From: Microbacterium sp. TPD7012
GTDB lineage: Bacteria > Actinomycetota > Actinomycetes > Actinomycetales > Microbacteriaceae
Reading direction: 5' to 3'
DNA length: 64,000 nt
Assembly: GCF_003075395.1 (NCBI RefSeq)
Contig: NZ_QDFV01000008.1
Coordinates: forward strand, 59 to 64,058
Positions 32,373 to 39,581 of this stretch are shown piece after piece; positions within the stretch are counted from its first letter, which is position 1; every line of letters starts with the position of its first letter. Under the pieces are notes generated by a model. That model saw nothing but the letters and a program-made list of their open reading frames with translations, was not told where the DNA came from and did no database searches. The translations under genes and the position numbers were made by a program.

Positions 32373-33608
32373 TCAGTCGGTCAGCTCGCGCACCACCGCG
32401 TCGGCGAGGAGCCGACCTCGGAGCGTCAACTGGACGCGCCCCTTCACGGCGGCGACCGGATCGACCAGCCCGTCGGCGATGAGCCCGGCGACTCGCGTGC
32501 GGTTCGCCGGCGGCACCTCGTCGATCGCGATCCCCTCGCGGATGCGGCTGAGCAGCAGGATCCGCTCCAGCAGGCGGGACTCGTCATCAGGTCGCTCCGT
32601 GCCGGCGGCGGGAGATTCGGATGCGGCGAGGCGCTGGGCGTACGCGGCGGGGTGCTTCACATTCCACCAGCGCAGCCCCGCGACATGGCTGTGTGCACCG
32701 GGTCCGAACCCCCACCAGTCGCTTCCGCGCCAGTAGGCGAGGTTGTGCCGTGAGCGGTTCTCCTCAGTGGTGCGACCGTGGGCGGCACGCGCCCAGTTGC
32801 TCACCTCGTACCAGTCGAAGCCGGCCGCGGCGAGGCGGGCATCGGCGAGCTCGTACATGTCGGCCTGCAGGTCGTCGTCGGGCGTCGGGACCTCTCCGCG
32901 TCGGATCTGCCTCGCGAGCTTCGTCCCGTCCTCGATGATCAGGGCGTAGGCCGAGATGTGGTCCGAATCGAGTTCGAGCGCAGCATCGAGCGATGCCTCC
33001 CAGTCGCCGAGCGACTCGCCGGGCGCGCCGTAGATCAGGTCGACGCTGACCGCGAGGCCCGCATCCTTGGCCGCGGCGACCGCGGTCCGCACGTTCTCCG
33101 GGCGATGCGTGCGATCGAGCGCGGCGAGCACGTGCGGGACCGCGGACTGCATGCCGATCGAGAGCCGCGTGACTCCGGCGTCCGCGAGCGTGCGCGCGAC
33201 GCCGGGGGTCACCGTGTCGGGGTTGGCCTCGACCGTGACTTCGGCGTCGTCGACCAGGCCGAACGCGGATGCCGCGGCGTCCAGCATCCGCGCCAAATCA
33301 CCCGCCGGGAGCAGCGTCGGCGTGCCGCCGCCGAAGAACACGGTGTCCATCGGCCGCAGGGCACCGGCGTCACCGAGCACACGGTGTGCGAGATCGATCT
33401 CTCCGATCAGCGTGGAGGCGTAGTCCTCCTGCTTGGCGCCCCGCAGCTCGCTCGACGTGTAGGTGTTGAAGTCGCAGTACCCGCAGCGCACGCGGCAGAA
33501 GGGCACGTGAAGGTAGGCGGAGAACGGCACGCTCGGATCGACCGGAAGATCGTCGGGCAGCCTGCCGTCCGAGGGCGCCGGATCGCCGAGCGGGAGCGGT
33601 CCCGCCAT
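32373..33608 (-). CDS. hemW: Radical SAM heme chaperone HemW
   Basis: Related to oxygen-independent coproporphyrinogen oxidase but acting in heme trafficking. 411 residues. The [4Fe-4S]-SAM motif is C38-x3-C42-x2-C45 (FCRVRCGYC), followed by FFGGGTPTLLPAGDL. The extra fourth Cys of true HemN (CxxxCxxCxC) is absent, as the residue after C45 is DF, which is typical of HemW. Its C-terminal HemN_C domain spans about 310-400. In most actinobacteria hemW directly precedes hrcA; here an esterase lies between. Confidence 0.92.
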   Translation of the reverse strand: MAGPLPLGDPAPSDGRLPDDLPVDPSVPFSAYLHVPFCRVRCGYCDFNTYTSSELRGAKQEDYASTLIGEIDLAHRVLGDAGALRPMDTVFFGGGTPTLLPAGDLARMLDAAASAFGLVDDAEVTVEANPDTVTPGVARTLADAGVTRLSIGMQSAVPHVLAALDRTHRPENVRTAVAAAKDAGLAVSVDLIYGAPGESLGDWEASLDAALELDSDHISAYALIIEDGTKLARQIRRGEVPTPDDDLQADMYELADARLAAAGFDWYEVSNWARAAHGRTTEENRSRHNLAYWRGSDWWGFGPGAHSHVAGLRWWNVKHPAAYAQRLAASESPAAGTERPDDESRLLERILLLSRIREGIAIDEVPPANRTRVAGLIADGLVDPVAAVKGRVQLTLRGRLLADAVVRELTD

Positions 33609-33624
33609 CAGTGCTGTCTCGACA

Positions 33625-34278
33625 TCAGACGGGCGTCGCGTAGAGCGGGGAGATCGCGCGGAGGTAGCGGGCGAACAGTTCGCGTCGACGGCGCTTCACC
33701 AGTGCGGGCACCGTGCGGTAGAGGAGGGAATTCGGCGCGTCGAACGCGCGCACGGTGAACCACACCTCGTCGTTGTCCTCGCGCCACTCGACGTCGAACG
33801 ACTCCTCGCCGCTGACGACCGAGCCGCCGACGGTGCCGAGCACGAATCCGATGCGCCGGGTCTCCTCCGTGACCGAGATCACGCGGAGCTCGGAGTCGGC
33901 GCGCATGCCGCCGATGCGCCCCTTGAGGTGCAGCGTCATGCCTGCCCCGACGAACGGCGTGCCCTCGGCGTCGTAGCGCGGCTCGACGTCGTGCTTGCTG
34001 GGAGCGATCGGGTTGCCCTCGGCATCGAAGCTCACGCCCGCGTAGGCCGGTCCCGGGGCGGGGCGGAGATCGTCGACCGAGAGGCCGGCCGCGCGCTGCG
34101 CCGTCCACGAGAGGAGCGCTTCGCCGGCGATCTGGAACCGCTCGGCGCCGCTTCCGATGCGCCACGACTCCTCGGCAGGGATGCTGCGTTCCGGTGGGTA
34201 CTGCATCAGATCGGGCGCGTGGGTCGCACCCACGGCCGCATAGTCCACCGTGTCGTCTCGGAAAGTCCCGCGCCGCAT
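33625..34278 (-). CDS. DUF1990-family protein (first copy)
   Basis: A 217-residue protein of unknown function. DUF1990 features include an N-terminal DYAAVGATHAPDLMQYPP, FQIAGEALLSWTAQRAAGL, and late FTVRAFDAPNSLLYRTVPALVKRRRRELFARYL. ATG 34278 is preceded by TAGGCT one base off exact leaderless spacing. The frame is open far upstream through the repeat array, but that stretch (repeated ALRQAQGP) is repeat translation, not protein. A second DUF1990 gene lies 0.8 kb away on the same strand, across the GIY-YIG gene. Confidence 0.75.
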   Translation of the reverse strand: MRRGTFRDDTVDYAAVGATHAPDLMQYPPERSIPAEESWRIGSGAERFQIAGEALLSWTAQRAAGLSVDDLRPAPGPAYAGVSFDAEGNPIAPSKHDVEPRYDAEGTPFVGAGMTLHLKGRIGGMRADSELRVISVTEETRRIGFVLGTVGGSVVSGEESFDVEWREDNDEVWFTVRAFDAPNSLLYRTVPALVKRRRRELFARYLRAISPLYATPV

Positions 34279-34285
34279 GAGTTCC

Positions 34286-34291
34286 AGCCTA
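34286..34291 (-). promoter_or_regulatory. -10 element TAGGCT before the first DUF1990 gene
   Basis: TAGGCT on the minus strand ends 8 bases before ATG 34278, predicting an almost leaderless mRNA starting just outside the repeat array. Confidence 0.45.
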
Positions 34292-34342
34292 CTTCGGGTT
34301 CCCTGAGGGTTCACCCCCACGCGCCGCGCGAGGTCACATCCC

Positions 34343-34560
34343 GGGATCCTGAGCTGTCGTAGGGCCCAACCCTGGGTCCCTGATCCTGTCGAAGGGCCCA
34401 CCCCTGGGTCCCTGAGCCTGTCGAAGGGCCCACCCCCTGGGTCCCTGATCCTGTCGAAGGGCCCACCCCTGGGTCCCTGAGCCTGTCGAAGGGCCCACCC
34501 CCTGGGTCCCTGAGCCTGTCGAAGGGCCCACCCCCTGGGTCCCTGAGCCTGTCGAAGGGC
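34343..34560. repeat. Tandem array of REP-like repeats
   Basis: The 339-bp gap between the first DUF1990 start and the GIY-YIG start is mostly this array. One degenerate copy (34343-34373) is followed by six near-identical units starting at 34374, 34406, 34439, 34471, 34504 and 34537, each 32 or 33 bp. Each begins GGGTCCCTGA and contains CCTGTCGAAGGG. Units 1 and 3 are identical (TGATCC, 32 bp), as are 2 and 4 (TGAGCC, 33 bp), so a 65-bp dimer has itself duplicated. There are no variable spacers. All copies point the same way. Confidence 0.95.
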
Positions 34561-34567
34561 TCGCGAG

Positions 34568-34576
34568 TTATCCACA
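34568..34576 (+). other. Perfect DnaA box TTATCCACA
   Basis: A single perfect match to the DnaA-box consensus lies just right of the repeat array and 42 bp before the GIY-YIG ATG. No companion boxes or AT-rich stretch are seen, so this is not an origin. Confidence 0.45.
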
Positions 34577-34617
34577 GCCGTAACGATCTCGTCCCCGGAA
34601 TAGCGGCACCATTGGCC

Positions 34618-35052
34618 ATGGCATGGACGTATATCCTCCGGTGCGATGACGGCAGCTTCTACACCGGAAGCACGAACGGCGATCTGGAATCACGAGTCTG
34701 GGAGCACAACAACGATGAGGACTATGCCGCACGCTTCACCCGGAAGCGTCGCCCCGTGGTGCTCGTCTACGCAGAGCAGTTCGACACCGTCGATGCAGCC
34801 TTCCGGCGGGAGAAGCAGATCCAAGGTTGGAGTCGTGCGAAGAAGATCGCTCTGATCGAGCTGAGGGGGCAGGACCTCCCGGCGCTCTCCAGGTCGCGAG
34901 GGGGCGACGCTTCGACAAGCTCAGCGACCCAGCACCAGAACCAGCCAGCCCCCGACGCTTCGACAAGCTCAGCGACCCAGCACCAGGCGAACCAGTCAGC
35001 CGGCGACGCCTCGACGAGCTCAGCGACCCAGGAGGCGAACCTCCGTGGATGA
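34618..35052 (+). CDS. GIY-YIG nuclease-family protein with repeat-derived tail
   Basis: 144 residues. The core (about 1-90) is a small stand-alone GIY-YIG domain of the YhbQ/UPF0213 type: TYILRCDDGSFYTGST holds both Tyr motifs, SRVWEHN the Arg, and FRREKQIQGWSRAKK the catalytic Glu. Residues after about 95 are three copies of DASTSSATQ, each encoded by a copy of the REP-like repeat in reverse orientation. ATG 34618 is chosen over TTG 34612; neither has a Shine-Dalgarno. It ends 2 bp from the convergent second DUF1990 gene. Nuclease activity is inferred from the fold. Confidence 0.82.
   Translation: MAWTYILRCDDGSFYTGSTNGDLESRVWEHNNDEDYAARFTRKRRPVVLVYAEQFDTVDAAFRREKQIQGWSRAKKIALIELRGQDLPALSRSRGGDASTSSATQHQNQPAPDASTSSATQHQANQSAGDASTSSATQEANLRG
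34906..35030. repeat. Three in-frame REP-like copies inside the GIY-YIG gene
   Basis: Copies start at 34906, 34954 and 35005 with the core GACGC-TTCGACAAGCTCAGCG, opposite in orientation to the upstream array. Spacings of 48 and 51 bp are multiples of three, keeping the frame and encoding DASTSSATQ each time. Confidence 0.9.
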
Positions 35053-35054
35053 GC

Positions 35055-35561
35055 TCAGCCTCGCGTGGGGCCCTGAGCCTGTCGAAGGGAGTGAGTCGCG
35101 GCGTCCTGCACGATGCGGACGTAGCGCGCGTGCGTACGGCGCTGAAGGAAGCGGAGCGCCGGAGACATCAGCAGCCAGAAGAAGGACGACGGGCGCGAGA
35201 TCGACCGCGCGGTGAACACTCCCCGCTCGTCGATCCGGAAAGACTCCTCGCCGTAGATCGGATGCCCCGGCCTCGTCTCGTAGCCGAACCCGCGTTCGTC
35301 CGCCCACACGACTCTGATCGGCTCGACGAAGCGGATGCCGAGGACGCGCTTCGCGAGCACGCCCTCCGCGTCGGCGGCGGGGCTACCCGCGGGAACCTCG
35401 AAGCCGGCGCGCCGCTTGAACTCCCACGAGCGGACGAGCGCGGCGACCGCGACGACCGACTCCGGCGGCACGACCGTGGAGTGCTCGGCACCGCGCATCC
35501 CCTCCGGCACGTTCTCGAGCAGTCGGCGGGTGAGACCGCGCTCGTATGCCGGGAGGCGCAT
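35055..35561 (-). CDS. DUF1990-family protein (second copy)
   Basis: 168 residues of unknown function. It shares with the first copy the GEESFRIDERGVFTARS strand and an aromatic C-terminal helix, and has an RLPAYERGLTRRLLENVPEGM start. The final 13 residues (THSLRQAQGPTRG) are encoded by a REP-like copy and probably replaced the original end. ATG 35561 lies 2 bases after the lepA stop, so it is co-transcribed with lepA. It converges on the GIY-YIG gene with a 2-bp gap. Confidence 0.72.
   Translation of the reverse strand: MRLPAYERGLTRRLLENVPEGMRGAEHSTVVPPESVVAVAALVRSWEFKRRAGFEVPAGSPAADAEGVLAKRVLGIRFVEPIRVVWADERGFGYETRPGHPIYGEESFRIDERGVFTARSISRPSSFFWLLMSPALRFLQRRTHARYVRIVQDAATHSLRQAQGPTRG
35067..35090. 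repeat. REP-like copy at the 3' end of the second DUF1990 gene
   Basis: Contains CCCTGAGCCTGTCGAAGGG in the same orientation as the upstream array. It encodes the last residues of the DUF1990 protein on the minus strand. Confidence 0.85.
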
Positions 35562-35563
35562 CC

Positions 35564-37417
35564 CTACTTCTTGTCCTTGCCCTCGACGTCTCCGGACAGC
35601 GCGGCGATGAACGCCTCCTGGGGGACCTCGACGCGGCCGACCATCTTCATGCGCTTCTTTCCCTCCTTCTGCTTCTCGAGGAGCTTGCGCTTGCGGGTGA
35701 TGTCACCGCCGTAGCACTTCGCGAGCACGTCCTTGCGGATCGCGCGGATCGTCTCGCGGGCGATGATCCTCGCGCCGATCGCGGCCTGGATCGGCACCTC
35801 GAACTGCTGGCGCGGGATCAGCTTGCGCAGACGCTCAGCCATCATGGTCCCGTAGGCATAGGCCTTGTCGCGGTGCACGATCGAGCTGAACGCGTCGACC
35901 TTCTCGCCCTGGAGGAGGATGTCGACCTTGACGAGGTCTGCCTCCTGCTGGCCCGACGGTTCGTAGTCGAGGGAGGCGTAGCCCTGCGTCTTGGACTTCA
36001 GCTGATCGAAGAAGTCGAAGACGATCTCGCCGAGCGGCATGTTGTAGCGCAGCTCGACGCGCTCCTCGGAGAAGTACTCCATGCCGAGCAGAGAGCCGCG
36101 ACGCCCCTGGCAGAGCTCCATGACAGTGCCGACGTAGTCCTTCGGCAGCAGGATCGCCGCCTTCACCATGGGCTCGGAGACCGAGCCGATCCGTCCGTCG
36201 GGGTACTCGCTCGGGTTGGTGACCGTGACGGTCTCCCCCGTGTCGGAGGTGAGCACCTCGTAGATCACGCTGGGTGCGGTGGTGATGAGATCGAGCCCGA
36301 ACTCGCGCTCGAGACGCTCGGTGATGATCTCGAGATGGAGCAGCCCGAGGAAGCCGCAGCGGAAGCCGAAGCCGAGAGCGACCGAGGTCTCCGGCTCGTA
36401 CGCGAGCGACGCGTCGGACAGCTTGAGCTTGTCGAGCGCCTCGCGCAGGTCGGCGTAGTCGCTGCCGTCGATCGGGTAGATGCCCGAGAACACCATGGGC
36501 TTCGGGTCGGTGTACCCCGGAAGGGCCTGCGTCGAAGGCTTCCGCGCCGTGGTGACCGTGTCGCCGACCTTCGACAGACGCACGTCCTTCACGCCGGTGA
36601 TGAGGTAGCCAACCTCGCCGACGCCCAGACCCTTCGAGGGGACGGGTTCGGGACTGGAGACCCCGACCTCGAGCGCCTCGTGGTTCGCGCCGGTGGACAT
36701 CATCTGGATGCGCTCGCGCGGAGCGAGGCTGCCGTCGACCATGCGGACATAGGTGACCACGCCGCGGTAGGCGTCGTAGACGGAGTCGAAGATCATCGCG
36801 CGGGCAGGAGCATCCGCATCGCCGGTGGGCGCGGGGATCTCCTTGACGAGCCGGTCGAGCAGCTCCTCCACACCCACGCCGGTCTTGCCGGAGACGCGAA
36901 GGACGTCTTCCGGCCTGCCGCCGATGAGGGATGCGAGCTCCTTCGCGTACTTCTCGGGGTCGGCCGCGGGGAGGTCGATCTTGTTGAGCACCGGGATGAT
37001 GTGCAGATCGTTCTCGAGAGCGAGGTAGAGGTTCGCGAGCGTCTGCGCCTCGATGCCCTGCGCCGCATCGACGAGCAGGATGGCGCCCTCGCACGCGGCG
37101 AGCGAGCGGGACACCTCGTAGGTGAAGTCGACGTGACCGGGGGTGTCGATCATGTTCAGGGCGAAGGTCTCGCCCTCGATCTGCCACGGCATCCGCACCG
37201 CCTGGCTCTTGATCGTGATGCCGCGCTCGCGCTCGATGTCCATGCGGTCCAGGTACTGGGCCCGCATGTCGCGGTCGGACACCACCCCGGTGATCTGGAG
37301 CATGCGGTCAGCGAGGGTCGACTTGCCGTGATCGATGTGGGCGATGATGCAGAAATTGCGGATCTGCGCAGGCGGCGTCGCGGCAGGCTGAAGAGGTGTG
37401 AGGGCGCGTGGTGACAT
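35564..37417 (-). CDS. lepA: Elongation factor 4
   Basis: A ribosome-associated GTPase that back-translocates or remodels stalled or initiating ribosomes. 617 residues: G1 AHIDHGKST at 25-33, switch-region RGITIKSQAVRM, DTPGHVDF, NKID, then domains II, III and V and the LepA-specific C-terminal domain (ARIIARETIRAIRKDVLAKCYGG region). ATG 37417 with GGGA just upstream. A TAGAAT at 37427-37432 is a good -10, leaving a leader of only about 3 bases. The second DUF1990 gene follows in the same direction. Confidence 0.97.
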   Translation of the reverse strand: MSPRALTPLQPAATPPAQIRNFCIIAHIDHGKSTLADRMLQITGVVSDRDMRAQYLDRMDIERERGITIKSQAVRMPWQIEGETFALNMIDTPGHVDFTYEVSRSLAACEGAILLVDAAQGIEAQTLANLYLALENDLHIIPVLNKIDLPAADPEKYAKELASLIGGRPEDVLRVSGKTGVGVEELLDRLVKEIPAPTGDADAPARAMIFDSVYDAYRGVVTYVRMVDGSLAPRERIQMMSTGANHEALEVGVSSPEPVPSKGLGVGEVGYLITGVKDVRLSKVGDTVTTARKPSTQALPGYTDPKPMVFSGIYPIDGSDYADLREALDKLKLSDASLAYEPETSVALGFGFRCGFLGLLHLEIITERLEREFGLDLITTAPSVIYEVLTSDTGETVTVTNPSEYPDGRIGSVSEPMVKAAILLPKDYVGTVMELCQGRRGSLLGMEYFSEERVELRYNMPLGEIVFDFFDQLKSKTQGYASLDYEPSGQQEADLVKVDILLQGEKVDAFSSIVHRDKAYAYGTMMAERLRKLIPRQQFEVPIQAAIGARIIARETIRAIRKDVLAKCYGGDITRKRKLLEKQKEGKKRMKMVGRVEVPQEAFIAALSGDVEGKDKK

Positions 37418-37426
37418 GTCCCGTCG

Positions 37427-37432
37427 ATTCTA
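37427..37432 (-). promoter_or_regulatory. -10 element TAGAAT of lepA
   Basis: TAGAAT on the minus strand is a close match to TATAAT. The predicted start lies about 3 bases before ATG 37417, a nearly leaderless mRNA. Confidence 0.5.
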
Positions 37433-37657
37433 CGGTCAGGGCAGGCTAATGCTCGATTCGCCCGATGCGGTGATATTCTGCCCAGGTTGCCCGGGAGCAA
37501 TCCGTGACACCGGATCCCGAGAGCGATAGGACTCCGTCACAGACCTCGTGCAGGGCGTCGCGTCGCGCAAAGAGGTGGATGGTGATTGAATGTCTACCCG
37601 GCTCAGCGTTGCGTCGGCGATCCCGCGCATCTCTGTAAAAGAGAAAGAATCATCACC

Positions 37658-38641
37658 TTGATCAAGTATCTCGTGCGCCGTGCACTCGGCTGGCTGCTCA
37701 TGATCGTGGTCGCGACGAACATCACGTACTTCCTGGCGTGGGGCTTCCTCGATCCGCGCAGCAACTACGTGGGCCGACGTCCGCCGCTGACCGAAGAGCA
37801 GATCGTCCACACGCTCGCGCCGCGCAACCTCAGCGACACCGTCCCGCTCATCGAGCGGTGGTGGACCTGGCTCACCGGCATCCTCCTCCGCTGGGACTGG
37901 GGCGTCAGCCCCACGGGCGGCTCGGTCAACGAGCAGGTCGCGTACCGGATGTGGGTCAGCGCCGAGCTCGTCCTGGGTGCGACCATCCTCACGACCGTCC
38001 TCGGGATCGCGCTGGGCGTCTACACCGCCTCGCGCCAGTACAAGCTCGCCGACCGGATCGGCCAGGCGACCAGCATCATCACGATGAACATCCCGATCGT
38101 CGTCGCAGCCTTCGCGATCGTGCTCCTCGCGATCGGCCTGAACAACGCCACCGGCATCCGCATCTTCTACGTGACGGGCAACGCGAGCCGAGGAGTCGAA
38201 GGGTTCTTCCCGGTCCTCATAGACGTCCTTCAACATCTGACGCTGCCGACGATAGCGCTCGTGCTCGTCGGCTACGCCGGCATCCACTTCCTGCAGCGCT
38301 CGCTCCTGCTCGACAACATCGGCGCCGACTACGTGCGCACGGCACGGGCCAAGGGCCTGACGAAGCAGCAGGCCATCCGCAAGCACGCCCTGCGCACCTC
38401 GCTGATCCCCGTCGCGACACAGGTCGCCTTCACCATTCCCGCGATCTTCACCGGCGCGGTCCTCACCGAGACGATCTTCGCCTGGAACGGCATGGGCAAG
38501 TACTTCATCGAGACCATCACCAAGAACGACGTCCACGGCACGGTCGCGGTCGCAGCCTTCGGCGCCGTCCTCACCGCGATCGGCGCGATCCTCGCCGATG
38601 TCGCCGTCGTGGTGCTCGATCCTCGAGTGAGAGTGAGCTGA
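37658..38641 (+). CDS. Peptide ABC transporter permease (DppB-like)
   Basis: A 327-residue inner-membrane permease. An N-terminal segment IKYLVRRALGWLLMIVVA begins the DppB-type domain; the BPD_transp_1 part with the EAA-like loop ADYVRTARAKGLTKQQAIRKHALR lies at about 225-250. TTG 37658 is the best start because the frame enters the first membrane segment immediately; an AGAGAAAG site lies about 10-16 bases upstream. ATG 37586 would add an unlikely polar stretch. First gene of a four-gene importer operon; the 240-bp region before it contains TATTCT-type -10 candidates near 37472. Confidence 0.85.
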   Translation: MIKYLVRRALGWLLMIVVATNITYFLAWGFLDPRSNYVGRRPPLTEEQIVHTLAPRNLSDTVPLIERWWTWLTGILLRWDWGVSPTGGSVNEQVAYRMWVSAELVLGATILTTVLGIALGVYTASRQYKLADRIGQATSIITMNIPIVVAAFAIVLLAIGLNNATGIRIFYVTGNASRGVEGFFPVLIDVLQHLTLPTIALVLVGYAGIHFLQRSLLLDNIGADYVRTARAKGLTKQQAIRKHALRTSLIPVATQVAFTIPAIFTGAVLTETIFAWNGMGKYFIETITKNDVHGTVAVAAFGAVLTAIGAILADVAVVVLDPRVRVS

Positions 38642-38642
38642 C

Positions 38643-39581
38643 ATGACCTCGGAAATGATCGACCCCACCGTCGAAGCAGCGCCGAGCCCCGCCGGCCCCG
38701 AGACGACGCGCGTCGCGACTCGGCGCCTGTCGAAGTGGACGCTGTACTCGCGGCGCTACGCCCGCAACAAGGGCGCCGTCGCCGGCCTCGTCATCTTCGC
38801 CCTGCTCGTGCTCTTCGCGATCTTCGGACCGCTCATCGCGCGCTACGACCATGTCGAGCTCGACTTCCTCGCCCTGAGCACCGGCCCCACGGCCGAGCAC
38901 TGGTTCGGCACCAACAACGCCGGCAACGACCTCTTCGCCCAGGTGGCCGTCGGGCTGCAGCGCTCGCTGATGATCGCGGTGACCGTATCGGTCGGCGTGA
39001 CCATCGTCTCGGCGCTCGTCGGCACCGCTGCCGCCTACTTCGGCGGCTGGACCGAGCGGATCGCCCTGCTCGTCATCCACTTCATGATGGTGATCCCCTC
39101 GTTCCTCATCCTGGCGATGATCTCCAACAAGTCCGGTGGCGACTGGCGCGTCATCGCGCTCATCATGATCTTCGTGATCGGCTGGTACTTCCCCGCCCGC
39201 GTGATCTGGACTCTCGCGCTGTCACTGCGCGAGCGCGAGTACGTGAGCGCCGCCCGGTACATGGGCGTGCGCGGTTTCCGCATCGTCCTGCGCCACCTGC
39301 TGCCGAACATCGGATCGCTCCTCGTGATCAACTTCACCCTGGGCGTCGTCAACGCGGTCGTGGCCGAGACCGGTCTGTCGTTCCTCGGGTTCGGCGTCAA
39401 GATCCCCGATGTCTCCCTCGGCGCGCTGATCGGCGCGGGGTCGAGCTCGTTGATCACGTCGCCCTGGCTGTTCTACTTCCCCGCGGCCGCGCTCACCCTT
39501 CTCACGGTGTCGATGGCGCTCGTCGCCGACGGCCTGCGCGATGCCCTCGATCCCACCTCTGCGGCTGGAGGCCGAGCATGA
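38643..39581 (+). CDS. Peptide ABC transporter permease (DppC-like)
   Basis: 312 residues. The N-terminal OppC-type segment (YARNKGAVAGLVIFALLVLFAIF at about 38-60) is followed by an extracellular loop and five further membrane segments. The ATPase-contact loop is SAARYMGVRGFRIVLRHLLPN near 200. It begins 1 base after the DppB-like stop. It pairs with that permease to form the channel of a peptide/nickel/opine-family importer. Confidence 0.9.
   Translation: MTSEMIDPTVEAAPSPAGPETTRVATRRLSKWTLYSRRYARNKGAVAGLVIFALLVLFAIFGPLIARYDHVELDFLALSTGPTAEHWFGTNNAGNDLFAQVAVGLQRSLMIAVTVSVGVTIVSALVGTAAAYFGGWTERIALLVIHFMMVIPSFLILAMISNKSGGDWRVIALIMIFVIGWYFPARVIWTLALSLREREYVSAARYMGVRGFRIVLRHLLPNIGSLLVINFTLGVVNAVVAETGLSFLGFGVKIPDVSLGALIGAGSSSLITSPWLFYFPAAALTLLTVSMALVADGLRDALDPTSAAGGRA

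Noticed and set aside
32373..33608. Calling the radical SAM gene hemN
   Set aside because: The fourth Cys of the HemN motif is absent and the position near hrcA fits HemW.
34374..34560. Tandem repeats as a CRISPR array
   Set aside because: Units are contiguous with no unique spacers, and no cas genes are present.
34279..34575. Minus-strand extension of the first DUF1990 protein through the array
   Set aside because: The frame is open only because the repeats lack stops; it encodes ALRQAQGP repeats, and a -10 element lies downstream at 34286.
34568..34576. Replication origin at the DnaA box
   Set aside because: Only one box, no AT-rich unwinding region and no dnaA/dnaN nearby.
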